Assembly (NCBI GenBank): GCA_016929245.1
Contig: JAFGJE010000187.1
Span: 1-33,076 of the forward strand
Reading direction: 5' to 3'
From: Phycisphaerae bacterium
Lineage (GTDB): Bacteria; Planctomycetota; Phycisphaerae; SM23-33
DNA: 33,076 nucleotides
The position numbers and the translations under genes were made by a program. Numbering within the stretch: the first letter of the stretch is position 1; each line of letters starts with the position of its first letter. The notes under the pieces were generated by a model. That model saw nothing but the letters and a program-made list of their open reading frames with translations, was not told the origin of the DNA and did no database searches. Below are positions 18,818 through 27,401 of this stretch, one piece after another.

Positions 18818-19873
18818 ATGTTCACCACAAAGCTGACACGAATCGTTTTCCCCTTCCTCGCGGTTGTTTTCGCCTGCGCGTTGCTGGGCGGGTGCAAGGA
18901 CAAGGGAAAGGACATCACCATCCGCTACGACCGTCCTCCGCAATACGAAATTTCCCAGAAGGTGCGGAAGGTCGCGATCGTCCAGTTCGGCGCCAAAAGC
19001 GGCACCGAGGAACGATGGGGGGAAGTCGCCTCCGACTGCCTCGCCGGCGTCATGGATGAATACGACAAGAAGTATCATCGGTACAAGCTGATCGACCGTA
19101 AACGCGTCCGGGCCATCATGGAGGAACGCGATTTCCAGATGTCGGTCGTCGATACCGACCAGGCGGTCGAGTTCGGAAAGATCGCCCAGGTGGACGCCAT
19201 GATCTACGGAACGGTCTACGTCGATCAGAGCGAGAAGGATGAAATCATCCATATCCCCGTTCCCTACGCCGGAACGATGCGAAAAACCGTCACCCACCGC
19301 ATGAGCACCGCCGCGGTGACGTTCGCCATGGTCGATGTTCAGACCACCAAGACCATCTGCAGCGTGACGGTCACCCGGAAATACGACTCCAAGAACTCCC
19401 CCAAGGAGGAGAAGGAAAAATACAAGGAATTCAAAAATAATCTCTCGGCCATCACGCAGCACCTGATCGACGAGTGCGTGCGGGAATTCGTCGGGAAAAT
19501 CAGCCCGCACGAGGTGGTCGTGAGCCTGCAACTCGAGGCCGGTAAGTCGAAACTTGTCAAGAACGGGAACAATTTCGCCGATGAAGGCGAATACAAGGAC
19601 GCGATTGAAGTCTACCAATCGGCCCTTCGGGAAACGCCCGACGACGACGGCGCGATGTTCAATATCGGTGTTTGCTATGAAGCGATGGGACAGTTGACCC
19701 AGGCGGAGCAATGGTACAACAAGGCCATCCGCCTGAATCCCGATTCGGAATACATCCGCGCCCGGAAGCGCGTCCGCGTGGAAGCCGAGGGCGAAGATGA
19801 AACCGACGAGCAGTCCGTCGAGGAAAATCGTCGCAAAGCGCGCGAAGCGAGACGGAAGGAAAACGGTGAATAA
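18818..19873 (+). CDS. CsgG/FlgO-like lipoprotein with C-terminal TPR
   Basis: Lipobox LLGGC; KVAIVQFGAKSGTEERWGE...LIDRKRVRAIMEERDFQ...GKIAQVDAMIYGTVY; TPR-like IEVYQSALRETPDDDGAMFNIGVCYEAMGQLTQAEQWYNKAIRLNP. GGAAAGGAG precedes ATG at 18818. Confidence 0.82.
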   Translation: MFTTKLTRIVFPFLAVVFACALLGGCKDKGKDITIRYDRPPQYEISQKVRKVAIVQFGAKSGTEERWGEVASDCLAGVMDEYDKKYHRYKLIDRKRVRAIMEERDFQMSVVDTDQAVEFGKIAQVDAMIYGTVYVDQSEKDEIIHIPVPYAGTMRKTVTHRMSTAAVTFAMVDVQTTKTICSVTVTRKYDSKNSPKEEKEKYKEFKNNLSAITQHLIDECVREFVGKISPHEVVVSLQLEAGKSKLVKNGNNFADEGEYKDAIEVYQSALRETPDDDGAMFNIGVCYEAMGQLTQAEQWYNKAIRLNPDSEYIRARKRVRVEAEGEDETDEQSVEENRRKAREARRKENGE

Positions 19874-20003
19874 GCGGGAGCGCGGCTTTGTGGGCCGGGC
19901 GACGGCGGAATCCCTCCGCACCGCATAAAACGGTTTTAGACTACGGGAGTGTATGTCCACTTGAGGCGAGGAACTGCCTCTTCGCCGGGAAAGGAGCAAC
20001 ACA

Positions 20004-21332
20004 ATGGGAAGAAAAGTACACACGATTCTGGCGATCCTGGCGGTGGCGATCCTTGCCTCCACCGTGTTCGCCCAGACGGGGGCCGACCTTCAGGAACAGG
20101 CCCGGAAAAAAGCGATGGCTATCGGCGCCGCCCGCGCCGACGCGATCCGGAAGCTGACGGCCCGGATCAACGGTCTGCGGATCACCGCCGACATGACGGT
20201 ACATGATTTCGTGACGGAAAGCGATTCGATCCGCACGTCGATGGACTCCTGGCTGCGCGGCATGAAGGAAGTCGGACAGCCCCGTTTCGACGGCGAGGAG
20301 GCGATCGTCGAGATGCAGGTGACGCTCAAGACCGTCATCCGCAAACTCAAGCAGTTCTATTCCGCCCATTACAAGGGCGACAAGGTCAAGATCAACAGCT
20401 TCGAGAAGATGACGGAATTGAATAAATACGACATCATCACCGAAGAAGGACACGGCGTGGTGCCCGAGGACCTGAAGGAAGAACCGCTGCTCGCCAAGGG
20501 CAGCAGCAGCGGGGCGATTCCGCCGATCTGGCAGAAGTACTGCACCGCGCGAGGGCGACTGATGGCCGTCGAGGCCGCCCGCGCCGACGCGCTGCGCAAA
20601 CTCGCCCAGCGAATCAGCGGCGTGCGCGTGACCGCGGAGACCACCGTGCAGGATTACGTCACGCAAAGCGACGACATCAACCTTCGCATGGACACCTTCG
20701 TTCGCGGGGCGAAGGAACTGGGCATCCGCTATCACCGCGACGAACTGATCGTCGAGGTGGAGATGCAGATTGTCCTCAAGACCGTCCTGACGAAGTTCAA
20801 AAGCTGGGCCGACGCCCACTACAAGGGCGACAAGGTGAAAATGACGGCCCTGGAGGAAAAAATCGAGAAGGTCCGTCATGACAAGATCGTCGAAACCGGC
20901 ATGGGCGTTCCGCCCCAGAAATACCTCAAGGACTACCAGCCGGAAGAGTTGGTCGTGGTGGAGAGGGTTCGGGAAACCGTGGCGCAAACCCCCGCCTGGG
21001 TGAGTGAAACGATCCGCGCCACCGGGGAAGCGGCCGTCGACACCGAGGCCGAGAACAAGGTCCAGGGTGAACTGATGGCCAAGCGGGCCGCCGAAATGGA
21101 CGCCCGCCGGAAACTCGCGGAGCAGGTTCAGGGACTCATGCTCACCGGCGACACGTCGGTCAAGAACTTCATGCTCAAGAACGACCAGGTTCGTTCCCGC
21201 ATGGAGGCCTACCAGCTCGGCGCGAAACTCGTCGACGCCGAGGTGAAGGACGGAAAAGCGACCGCCGAAGTGGAACTGGACCTCAAGCCCATCTGGCAGA
21301 TGTGGATTGTGTTTATCAAGCAACAACGGTAA
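20004..21332 (+). CDS. Secreted protein with three LPP20/FlgP-like tandem repeats
   Basis: AARADAIRKLTARINGLRITADMTVHDFVTESDSIRTSMDSWLRG / AARADALRKLAQRISGVRVTAETTVQDYVTQSDDINLRMDTFVRG / AAEMDARRKLAEQVQGLMLTGDTSVKNFMLKNDQVRSRMEAYQLG, after a signal peptide. Confidence 0.85.
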   Translation: MGRKVHTILAILAVAILASTVFAQTGADLQEQARKKAMAIGAARADAIRKLTARINGLRITADMTVHDFVTESDSIRTSMDSWLRGMKEVGQPRFDGEEAIVEMQVTLKTVIRKLKQFYSAHYKGDKVKINSFEKMTELNKYDIITEEGHGVVPEDLKEEPLLAKGSSSGAIPPIWQKYCTARGRLMAVEAARADALRKLAQRISGVRVTAETTVQDYVTQSDDINLRMDTFVRGAKELGIRYHRDELIVEVEMQIVLKTVLTKFKSWADAHYKGDKVKMTALEEKIEKVRHDKIVETGMGVPPQKYLKDYQPEELVVVERVRETVAQTPAWVSETIRATGEAAVDTEAENKVQGELMAKRAAEMDARRKLAEQVQGLMLTGDTSVKNFMLKNDQVRSRMEAYQLGAKLVDAEVKDGKATAEVELDLKPIWQMWIVFIKQQR

Positions 21333-21393
21333 ATCGTGGTATGTTTCAGCGGGGCGAGTGGCTCCGCCGGAGAACACGAACACAGATAGGAGA

Positions 21394-21558
21394 ATGATTA
21401 TGAAGAAGGTATTGAGCTTTCTGATGGTATGTGTCTTCGCGGTGGTCTTCACCGGCGTTCTGATGGGTTGTGAAGCCAATGGCGCGGACGACGGCATGAA
21501 AACGCAGAAACCGTCCGAAGTGCAACAGGAAGATAAGGACGTCGAAACCGCCGACTAA
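21394..21558 (+). CDS. Mini-lipoprotein A (54 aa)
   Basis: MIMKKVLSFLMVCVFAVVFTGVLMGCEANGADDGMKTQKPSEVQQEDKDVETAD; AGGAGA upstream; near-identical N-terminus to the next ORF. Confidence 0.8.
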   Translation: MIMKKVLSFLMVCVFAVVFTGVLMGCEANGADDGMKTQKPSEVQQEDKDVETAD

Positions 21559-21684
21559 GCTCTTGCCAAAGATCAAATCGTATGCGCGACGGAGTTCGCC
21601 GACGTGGGCTCCGTCGCGGCATTCGATGGAGTGCAAACCGGAAACGTGGAATCCGTCTCGCGGATGAGAAACAGGAGAACGAAC

Positions 21685-21828
21685 ATGAAAAAAGTATTGA
21701 GCTTTCTGATGGTATGCGTCTTCGCGGTGGTTTTCACCGGCGTTCTGACCGGCTGCGAGGATGACGTGAAGGTCCAGAGGCAGAGCGAAGTCACCAAGGA
21801 AGAACAGGAAGTCGAAGTCGCCGACTAA
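21685..21828 (+). CDS. Mini-lipoprotein B (47 aa), tandem paralogue of A
   Basis: MKKVLSFLMVCVFAVVFTGVLTGCEDDVKVQRQSEVTKEEQEVEVAD; AGGAGA upstream. Confidence 0.8.
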   Translation: MKKVLSFLMVCVFAVVFTGVLTGCEDDVKVQRQSEVTKEEQEVEVAD

Positions 21829-22043
21829 GCTCTTATCGATACCGAATCCTCCATTCGAGGACGCGGCGGAGTTTACCGCGGTGACCTCCGTCGCGTCCGA
21901 CAATGGGACGGAAACGAAATACGTGGAGAATCCCCCCGGCGGGCGGTGTGTCTTCGCGCGAACGCCGCGGGAGGAGTGTTTTTTATTCGCGGGTTATTTG
22001 CAGGAAAATCGTTTCGTGGCTGATTTATTCCGGGAGAGTTCCA

Positions 22044-23156
22044 ATGACAAATACGTTGATCCGAATATGCGGGTTCGTCCTGGTTCTGACGCTTCTGACG
22101 ACCCCGACCTGGGCGCAGAAGACCATTACCGTGACCGTCACGGGCATGGGACTGTCTGAAGACGAGGCGATCAAGAACGGGAAAAAGAAAGCCTCCGAGG
22201 AAGTCTTCGTGAAGGTCTACTCGCAAAGCGAAACGAAGGATTTCGAGCTGGTCAAGAGCACCATCCTGACGCGCTCGGCGGGGTTTATCCAGAGTTACAA
22301 GGTCATCGGCAAGAAAATCACCGCCGACGACGTGTTTGAAATCAAGATGGACGTGGTCATCCTGAAGGATCCCCTGGACGACCTGTGGGGCGTGGTGACC
22401 AATCTGCTGAAGGATATGGGCCGGCCGAAGATCATGGTCTTTCTGCGCGAGAAGATCGACGGAAAATGGCAGGACTCCTCGACCGTCGAAACGCAGGTGG
22501 TTCGCTCGCTGAAGGAAGCGGGGTTCATCCTGGTCGATCAGACGCAGATCAAGGCGATTGAAAAGAAGGACCTGGACGCCGCCGTCGCGGCCGACGACCC
22601 GTCCAAGGTGCAGTTCATCGCCCAGCAATACGGCGCCCCGATTTTCATCTCCGGCGTGGTGATCGCCGAGGGAAGCAAGAAAGTGATCTACGGGATGGAG
22701 AAGTATTACTACGAGGGCGACGCGAACGTCAAGATTTACCGTTCCGACACGGGCGAGATCATGCAGGCCTTGCCGGGCAAGAGCACGCCCGGCGTGCAGC
22801 GGACGGCCCGGGCGGCCGCCAAGCAGGCGCTGACCAGCCAGGGCAAATACGCCGCCCCGATCCTCACGCAGGACGTGCTGCGCTTCTGGATGGACGCCCT
22901 GGGCGGACGCGGGGAAGTGCAGTTGAAGGTCAGCGGAATCGAGTTCGGTCAGGTGATGGAAGTCGAGGAGGCGCTGAAGAAAATCGAGGGCGTCAGCGAC
23001 GTGTCGAGCGACTTCGGCAGCGACAACGCCGTTTTCTCCATCGAGTGCGACACGACGGCGAAGAAACTGGTTCGCCAAATCTACGCCGTGATGAAAGACA
23101 AACTGAAAATCAAAAACGTCTCGCAAAACGTCATCCAGGCGGAGTACCAGAAATAA
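22044..23156 (+). CDS. Secreted FlgT-like protein
   Basis: Signal MTNTLIRICGFVLVLTLLTTPTWA; TITVTVTGMGLSEDEAIKNGKKKASEEVFVKV...SAGFIQSYKVIGKKITADDVFEIKMDVVI resembles the FlgT N-domain, followed by a CsgG-like Rossmann region. Confidence 0.75.
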   Translation: MTNTLIRICGFVLVLTLLTTPTWAQKTITVTVTGMGLSEDEAIKNGKKKASEEVFVKVYSQSETKDFELVKSTILTRSAGFIQSYKVIGKKITADDVFEIKMDVVILKDPLDDLWGVVTNLLKDMGRPKIMVFLREKIDGKWQDSSTVETQVVRSLKEAGFILVDQTQIKAIEKKDLDAAVAADDPSKVQFIAQQYGAPIFISGVVIAEGSKKVIYGMEKYYYEGDANVKIYRSDTGEIMQALPGKSTPGVQRTARAAAKQALTSQGKYAAPILTQDVLRFWMDALGGRGEVQLKVSGIEFGQVMEVEEALKKIEGVSDVSSDFGSDNAVFSIECDTTAKKLVRQIYAVMKDKLKIKNVSQNVIQAEYQK

Positions 23157-23179
23157 TCATGAATTTTGAGTTATGAATA

Positions 23180-23212
23180 TCGCGTGGCGGAGTCCCTGAG
23201 GGACTCCGCCAC
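23180..23212 (+). terminator. Perfect 14-bp hairpin after the envelope cluster, probable terminator or palindromic repeat
   Basis: CGTGGCGGAGTCCC-TGA-GGGACTCCGCCACG followed by TCTTTAT. Confidence 0.6.
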
Positions 23213-23229
23213 GTCTTTATAGGTGAATC

Positions 23230-23673
23230 ATGGACTACGAAATCGGCAACATCGGCCGTGTGATCGTCGCGCGGGGATTTGAAGGCGAGGACGTCTACGC
23301 GGAAATCGAATCGCTCGCGGCGAAGGAAAACATCTCCGGCGCCGCCGTGTTGCTGGTGGGGGGGCTTCGTAAAGGCAAGGTGGTCGTCGGCCCGGTCAAT
23401 CCCACCGGTCCTATCGAGCCGAATTTCCGGGAATTCGACGACGCGCGGGAGATCGTGGGCGTCGGGACGATCTTCCGCGACGAGACCGGGCCGAAGATGC
23501 ACCTGCACGCCGGCATCGGACGCGGGGAGGAATCCATCGTCGGATGCCCCCGCGGCGGGGCGACCGTATTCTGCGTCCTGGAAGTGATCCTCCTGGAAAT
23601 CGAAGGCGTCAACGCCCAACGGCTTGTCGATCCGGAAACCACGTTCAAACTTCTTTCCCTGGTGAAACGGTAA
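23230..23673 (+). CDS. PPC/DUF296 domain protein
   Basis: 147 aa; VIVARGFEGEDVYAEIESLAAKENISGAAVLLVGGLRKGKVVVGP...GPKMHLHAGIGRGEESIVGCPRGGATVFCVLEVILLEIEG. Confidence 0.88.
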   Translation: MDYEIGNIGRVIVARGFEGEDVYAEIESLAAKENISGAAVLLVGGLRKGKVVVGPVNPTGPIEPNFREFDDAREIVGVGTIFRDETGPKMHLHAGIGRGEESIVGCPRGGATVFCVLEVILLEIEGVNAQRLVDPETTFKLLSLVKR

Positions 23674-23690
23674 TTCATGACACGGGTTCC

Positions 23691-25214
23691 ATGAAGTCAC
23701 GCGCGATTGGTATTCTTGTTGCGGTGGTATTGCTCCTGGGCGCTTCGGGAGTCTTTCTCCTTTGGCGACGTCCCGGCGCGTCGGATTCCCCGGCCGCGCC
23801 CCCGTCAGGTCGATCCGTGCGGGAGGCGGCCTACGAGCAACTGGATGCGATTCGACGCGTCAAACGTCGGCAATTGGGGGAGTACCTGGACCGTATCCGG
23901 AAAACCGCCGTCGAACTTCGTGACGATCCGGTTCTGCGGAAATGTTTTTTCCTGGAACAGGACTTTTACACGCTCCGGCAGGGGGCTTCCGCCCCGTCCG
24001 ACGCCGTCGCGGCGATGCGGCAGCTTCGGGACCATATCCTGGTGCATTGTCTTCAGAAGTATCGGATGTTTTATAATATTCTGTTCGTCGATCCGCGGGG
24101 GGACGTTTTTTCCACGGTGATGCGGGCGGATTATCGCGGACAGAATTTACGGAACGGCGCGTTGGGGGAAACTTCCCTCGGCCGGCGCCTGCGGGACATG
24201 CCCGCACGGGCGTTTCTGGACTACGAATTTTCCACGGTCTCCCGAAGACCCTCGGCGTTCTTCGTCGAACCGGTGCACCGGGACGGCGTCCTGGCCGGCT
24301 GGTTCGTATTGCAGTGTTCGATCAATAATATCAACGACATCTTCGTCCGGGATGAAAACCTGGGCCGCACCGGAGAGGTGTTCCTGGTCAACCGGGATTG
24401 TCAGATGCTCACCGACTCCCGCTTCCAGGCGGATTCCAGCATTCTGAACCTGCACCTGTCGCCGGAGAACATCCAAAGCAAGTTCGCCGAGGGGCAGGGA
24501 CACAAAATCGTCACCGACTATCGCGGGTTTCGCGCGATGACCTCCTTCGAGGTGTGTTCCGTGATGGGCAGCGAGTGGCTGCTGGTGGCGAAAATCGACG
24601 AAGCCGAAGTCCTCACCAACGAATACGCCCGATGTCGCGAGGAATTCCGTCCCCGCTTGCTGGCGGCGCTGCGGGAACAGAACGTCCGGTATTCCTCTCC
24701 CGCCGAACCGCCCTCGGGCGCGCTGCTTGTGGATATGGACGAGTTCCGCAAGGCCCGCGCCTCCGAATCGCTGGTGACCTACGGGGTGGGAACCTGCACG
24801 GCGATTCTGATTCACCTGCCAGGCCGGTTCGCCTACCTGGCGCACGCCGGCAGCTACGATTCCCTCTACGGCGGGGGGAACCAGGACCTGCTGCGCAACA
24901 TGATCAAACGAATCTGCACGTATGAAATTCCCCCGTCCCGGATCCGTCGATTGCGGGTGGTTCTCGTCGCGCCGCACATGGATACGATCGCCCGGGCCGT
25001 GGATACTCTCGTGGAGGAGGGAATTTTTCTCACGCAGATTCGCTTCATGCGAAATCCCGACGCGAGCACAGCCGACGTCCGGCACGACGTGAACACCGGA
25101 ACCACCCTCGTGAAGTGGATGTCCAGGCAGCCGGGAAGTCCCACCACGTGGCAACGCGACACGGACGTTCCTCGCGTGGGCGATCTGATGCGAGAGACGC
25201 TCGCGCGGGAGTGA
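23691..25214 (+). CDS. Membrane-anchored Cache-like sensor with C-terminal CheD-like domain
   Basis: One N-terminal TM; Cache-like FYNILFVDPRGDVFSTVMRADYRGQNLRN...GRTGEVFLVNRDCQMLTDSRF; C-terminal LVTYGVGTCTAILIHLPGRFAYLAHAG...VRHDVNTGTTLVKWM. Confidence 0.8.
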   Translation: MKSRAIGILVAVVLLLGASGVFLLWRRPGASDSPAAPPSGRSVREAAYEQLDAIRRVKRRQLGEYLDRIRKTAVELRDDPVLRKCFFLEQDFYTLRQGASAPSDAVAAMRQLRDHILVHCLQKYRMFYNILFVDPRGDVFSTVMRADYRGQNLRNGALGETSLGRRLRDMPARAFLDYEFSTVSRRPSAFFVEPVHRDGVLAGWFVLQCSINNINDIFVRDENLGRTGEVFLVNRDCQMLTDSRFQADSSILNLHLSPENIQSKFAEGQGHKIVTDYRGFRAMTSFEVCSVMGSEWLLVAKIDEAEVLTNEYARCREEFRPRLLAALREQNVRYSSPAEPPSGALLVDMDEFRKARASESLVTYGVGTCTAILIHLPGRFAYLAHAGSYDSLYGGGNQDLLRNMIKRICTYEIPPSRIRRLRVVLVAPHMDTIARAVDTLVEEGIFLTQIRFMRNPDASTADVRHDVNTGTTLVKWMSRQPGSPTTWQRDTDVPRVGDLMRETLARE

Positions 25215-25287
25215 CTTACGCCTGCTTGTCCAGCGAAGCGATCTACCTCAGCCGCTCGCGGATCGGCATGGTTCCGCCGTCGTGGTT

Positions 25288-26778
25288 CTACAGATTCCGC
25301 AATCGCACCTGGGCTTTGACGGCCCAGGTGGTATCGGGATATTTTCGGATGATTTTGTCCAGGTATTTCTTGGCCAGGTCGGGTTTGCCCTGTTCGAGCA
25401 GGGCGTCGGCCATGTTCAGCCAACCCTTACAATCGTGGGCGGCCTGCTGGTCGCGGATCTTCCGTTGCAAATGGTCGTCCGAACGAAGACGATCCAGACG
25501 TTTTTTCACGTCGGCGGCGTCGTCGGATTTGGGATACCGCTGAAGATACGATTCGTACAGGCGGATCGCCTCGGAGAACCGGCCTTGGTTTTCGGCGGCG
25601 TCGGCTTTGGCTTTCAGTTGCCGGGCCTGTTCGTTTTTGCGCTGTCGCGCGAGGGTCTTCTGAATCTCCGGGTCGGATTGGAGTTTCTTCAGCCTCTCCG
25701 TCGCCTCCTCGCCGAAGTGCGAACCCTTGAATTCCTCGGCCAGCTCTTCCAGCAGGTTCTGCGCGAGGGGATACTCCTTCTTTTCCAGCACCGCCGCGGC
25801 GCGGTCGAGTTGGGCCCGCGCCTTGGCGGACAGGCGCGTCGCGGCGATGTCCGCCTGCTGGCAGACCACCTCGTTGGGATCCACGTGCGCGAGGGTTTCG
25901 TACAAATCCAGCGCCAGACCGAGTCGTTTCGTCTTGTCATACACCTTCGCCCTGGCGAGGCGATCGGAGGCGTCGCGCAGCGGGCCGTTGGCGATCAGCC
26001 ATTCCCGGAGTTTCGATCCGGGGAACAGTTCGACGTGCCCGGTCTTCGGCCAGATTTCCAGCGTGACCGCGGAATTCATGTCCTTGAAATGGTCCGCGGC
26101 GGTCTCGACGTATTTGCGGTGCGGGTCGCGGTCGCCGCAGGCGAGGAACACCGGCAGCTTGTAGAGCGATTTGCGACGCTTGGGTGCTTCGGGTTTGCTC
26201 ATCCCCCCGCCCAGCATCACTCCGCCGGCCCACTGGGCTTCGGGCATGTGGTTGAGCATACCGGCGGCGTAGAACGCGCCCTTGGAATATCCCCCGACAA
26301 AGAGCAACTCGAGATTCATCCGCACCTGGCGATGCACGCCGCGCAGGACGCGCTTGAGAATCTCGACGTCCTTGGTCTTCATGTAATCGTATCCCTCCCG
26401 CCCGGACTGTTGGTATCCCACACCGACGAGGACGAAATGCTCGCCCTCCAGGACCGTCCGGAACGGTTCCGTGGTCGGTTTGTCGTTCATGCTGTGATAA
26501 CAGAATATCACCGGCCAGCGGCGGTTGGGGGTGTAGTCCTTCGGGAGATAGACCATGTAATATCCGTGCTCGCCGAGGTCCTTCAGGGGAACGCGCGTTT
26601 CCTTCCCCGGCGCCAGCGCCGGCAGGGGAGATTCATCCGCGGAGTTGGCTTCCCGCAGCAGAAGGTCGATTTCATCCAGCTCCGCGAAACAGGGCGACGC
26701 GAGAAAACTCCAAACGCCCCCGGCTGTCAGGATAAGGATACAGGCAATCGGTGAATAACGTTTCATGGGTGCAAACAC
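25288..26778 (-). CDS. Secreted alpha/beta-hydrolase (esterase/depolymerase-like) with TPR-type C-terminus
   Basis: Signal peptide; YMVYLPKDYTPNRRWPVIFCYHSMND, LLFVGGYSKGAFYAAGML (GxSxG-type nucleophile elbow), LPVFLACGDRDPHRKYVE, then TPR-like helices. Confidence 0.85.
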   Translation of the reverse strand: MFAPMKRYSPIACILILTAGGVWSFLASPCFAELDEIDLLLREANSADESPLPALAPGKETRVPLKDLGEHGYYMVYLPKDYTPNRRWPVIFCYHSMNDKPTTEPFRTVLEGEHFVLVGVGYQQSGREGYDYMKTKDVEILKRVLRGVHRQVRMNLELLFVGGYSKGAFYAAGMLNHMPEAQWAGGVMLGGGMSKPEAPKRRKSLYKLPVFLACGDRDPHRKYVETAADHFKDMNSAVTLEIWPKTGHVELFPGSKLREWLIANGPLRDASDRLARAKVYDKTKRLGLALDLYETLAHVDPNEVVCQQADIAATRLSAKARAQLDRAAAVLEKKEYPLAQNLLEELAEEFKGSHFGEEATERLKKLQSDPEIQKTLARQRKNEQARQLKAKADAAENQGRFSEAIRLYESYLQRYPKSDDAADVKKRLDRLRSDDHLQRKIRDQQAAHDCKGWLNMADALLEQGKPDLAKKYLDKIIRKYPDTTWAVKAQVRLRNL

Positions 26779-26863
26779 CTCCCATACGAGTCTATCGTTG
26801 ATACCACGCTACAGTAGTATACCGTTTTACCGGGTGTTTTGCGAAGTAAAGTGACGCCTTCCA

Positions 26864-26916
26864 GTGGCACCTTCAAGAAACGGGAGTTGTCGTGTACTCC
26901 CGTTTCTTGTGGGTGC
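26864..26916. repeat. GTGGCACC-TTC-[variable stem]-GT-GGGTGC hairpin repeat, copy 2
   Basis: gtggcaccttcAAGAAACGGGAGTtgtcgtgtACTCCCGTTTCTTgtgggtgc. Confidence 0.88.
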
Positions 26917-26951
26917 GGATGGTAAGAGGAAGGGGATGTTTTTGAACACAA

Positions 26952-27222
26952 ACCGGATGTATTCCATGTCCCGAAGGGACAAAAGCGTTTAGCCGGGGCG
27001 TGAGCGGAGCGAACCCCCGGTTATAGGTTTTTTGTTTCAGAGTCCCTTCGGGACGACAGCGAACCGGGGATATCCTTCCATTTGGCAAAATCCCAACATC
27101 GCTGGCGTCCCGTTGGGACTTGGAATTTCGAGAACCATTTTCCGGGGGTTCGCTGCGCTCACGCCCCGGCTAAACGCTGCCAGCCCTGTCGGGCTTCCAT
27201 ACCGAACCGGATGTTTTGGATT
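26952..27222. repeat. Composite intergenic repeat with 37-nt inverted arms
   Basis: Arms 26984-27020 and 27142-27178 are complementary at 36/37 positions; internal GTCCCGAAGGGAC and GTCCCTTCGGGAC palindromes; outer AACCGGATG on both sides. Confidence 0.9.
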
Positions 27223-27302
27223 TTCAAAATGTGGGAATAGGTGATGACTCGCGCCCGGGACTACTATCAAAAAACAATAGTACAAAAATATTCCCTTCCC
27301 CC

Positions 27303-27340
27303 TTGTCTTACCTTGTCTGCCTAGGTATAATACATAGGCA
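27303..27340 (+). promoter_or_regulatory. padR promoter with overlapping dyad operator candidate
   Basis: TTGTCT - 17 bp - TATAAT (27326-27331). TGCCTAGGTATAATACATAGGCA (27318-27340) is a near-perfect dyad covering the -10. Confidence 0.65.
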
Positions 27341-27401
27341 GTCGATGTATGGGTCGCCTGGAAAATAACACTTTTATCCATGATTCGGGAAAGGACGGTG
27401 G

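Noticed and set aside
18707-20062. 451-aa minus ORF, with similar large ORFs at 19941-21497 and 21873-23126
   Set aside because: Antisense shadows of the CsgG-like, LPP20-like and FlgT-like genes; coding on the plus strand is well supported by signal peptides and RBSs.
24147-25154. 335-aa minus-strand ORF
   Set aside because: Antisense to the Cache/CheD-like gene; no recognisable motifs.
25282-26754. 490-aa plus-strand ORF
   Set aside because: Antisense to the esterase-TPR gene, which has a signal peptide and recognisable motifs.
26952-27222. Possible CRISPR-like or mobile-element array from repeated GTCCC...GGGAC units
   Set aside because: No regular repeat-spacer periodicity and no transposase; better explained as a composite palindromic repeat.
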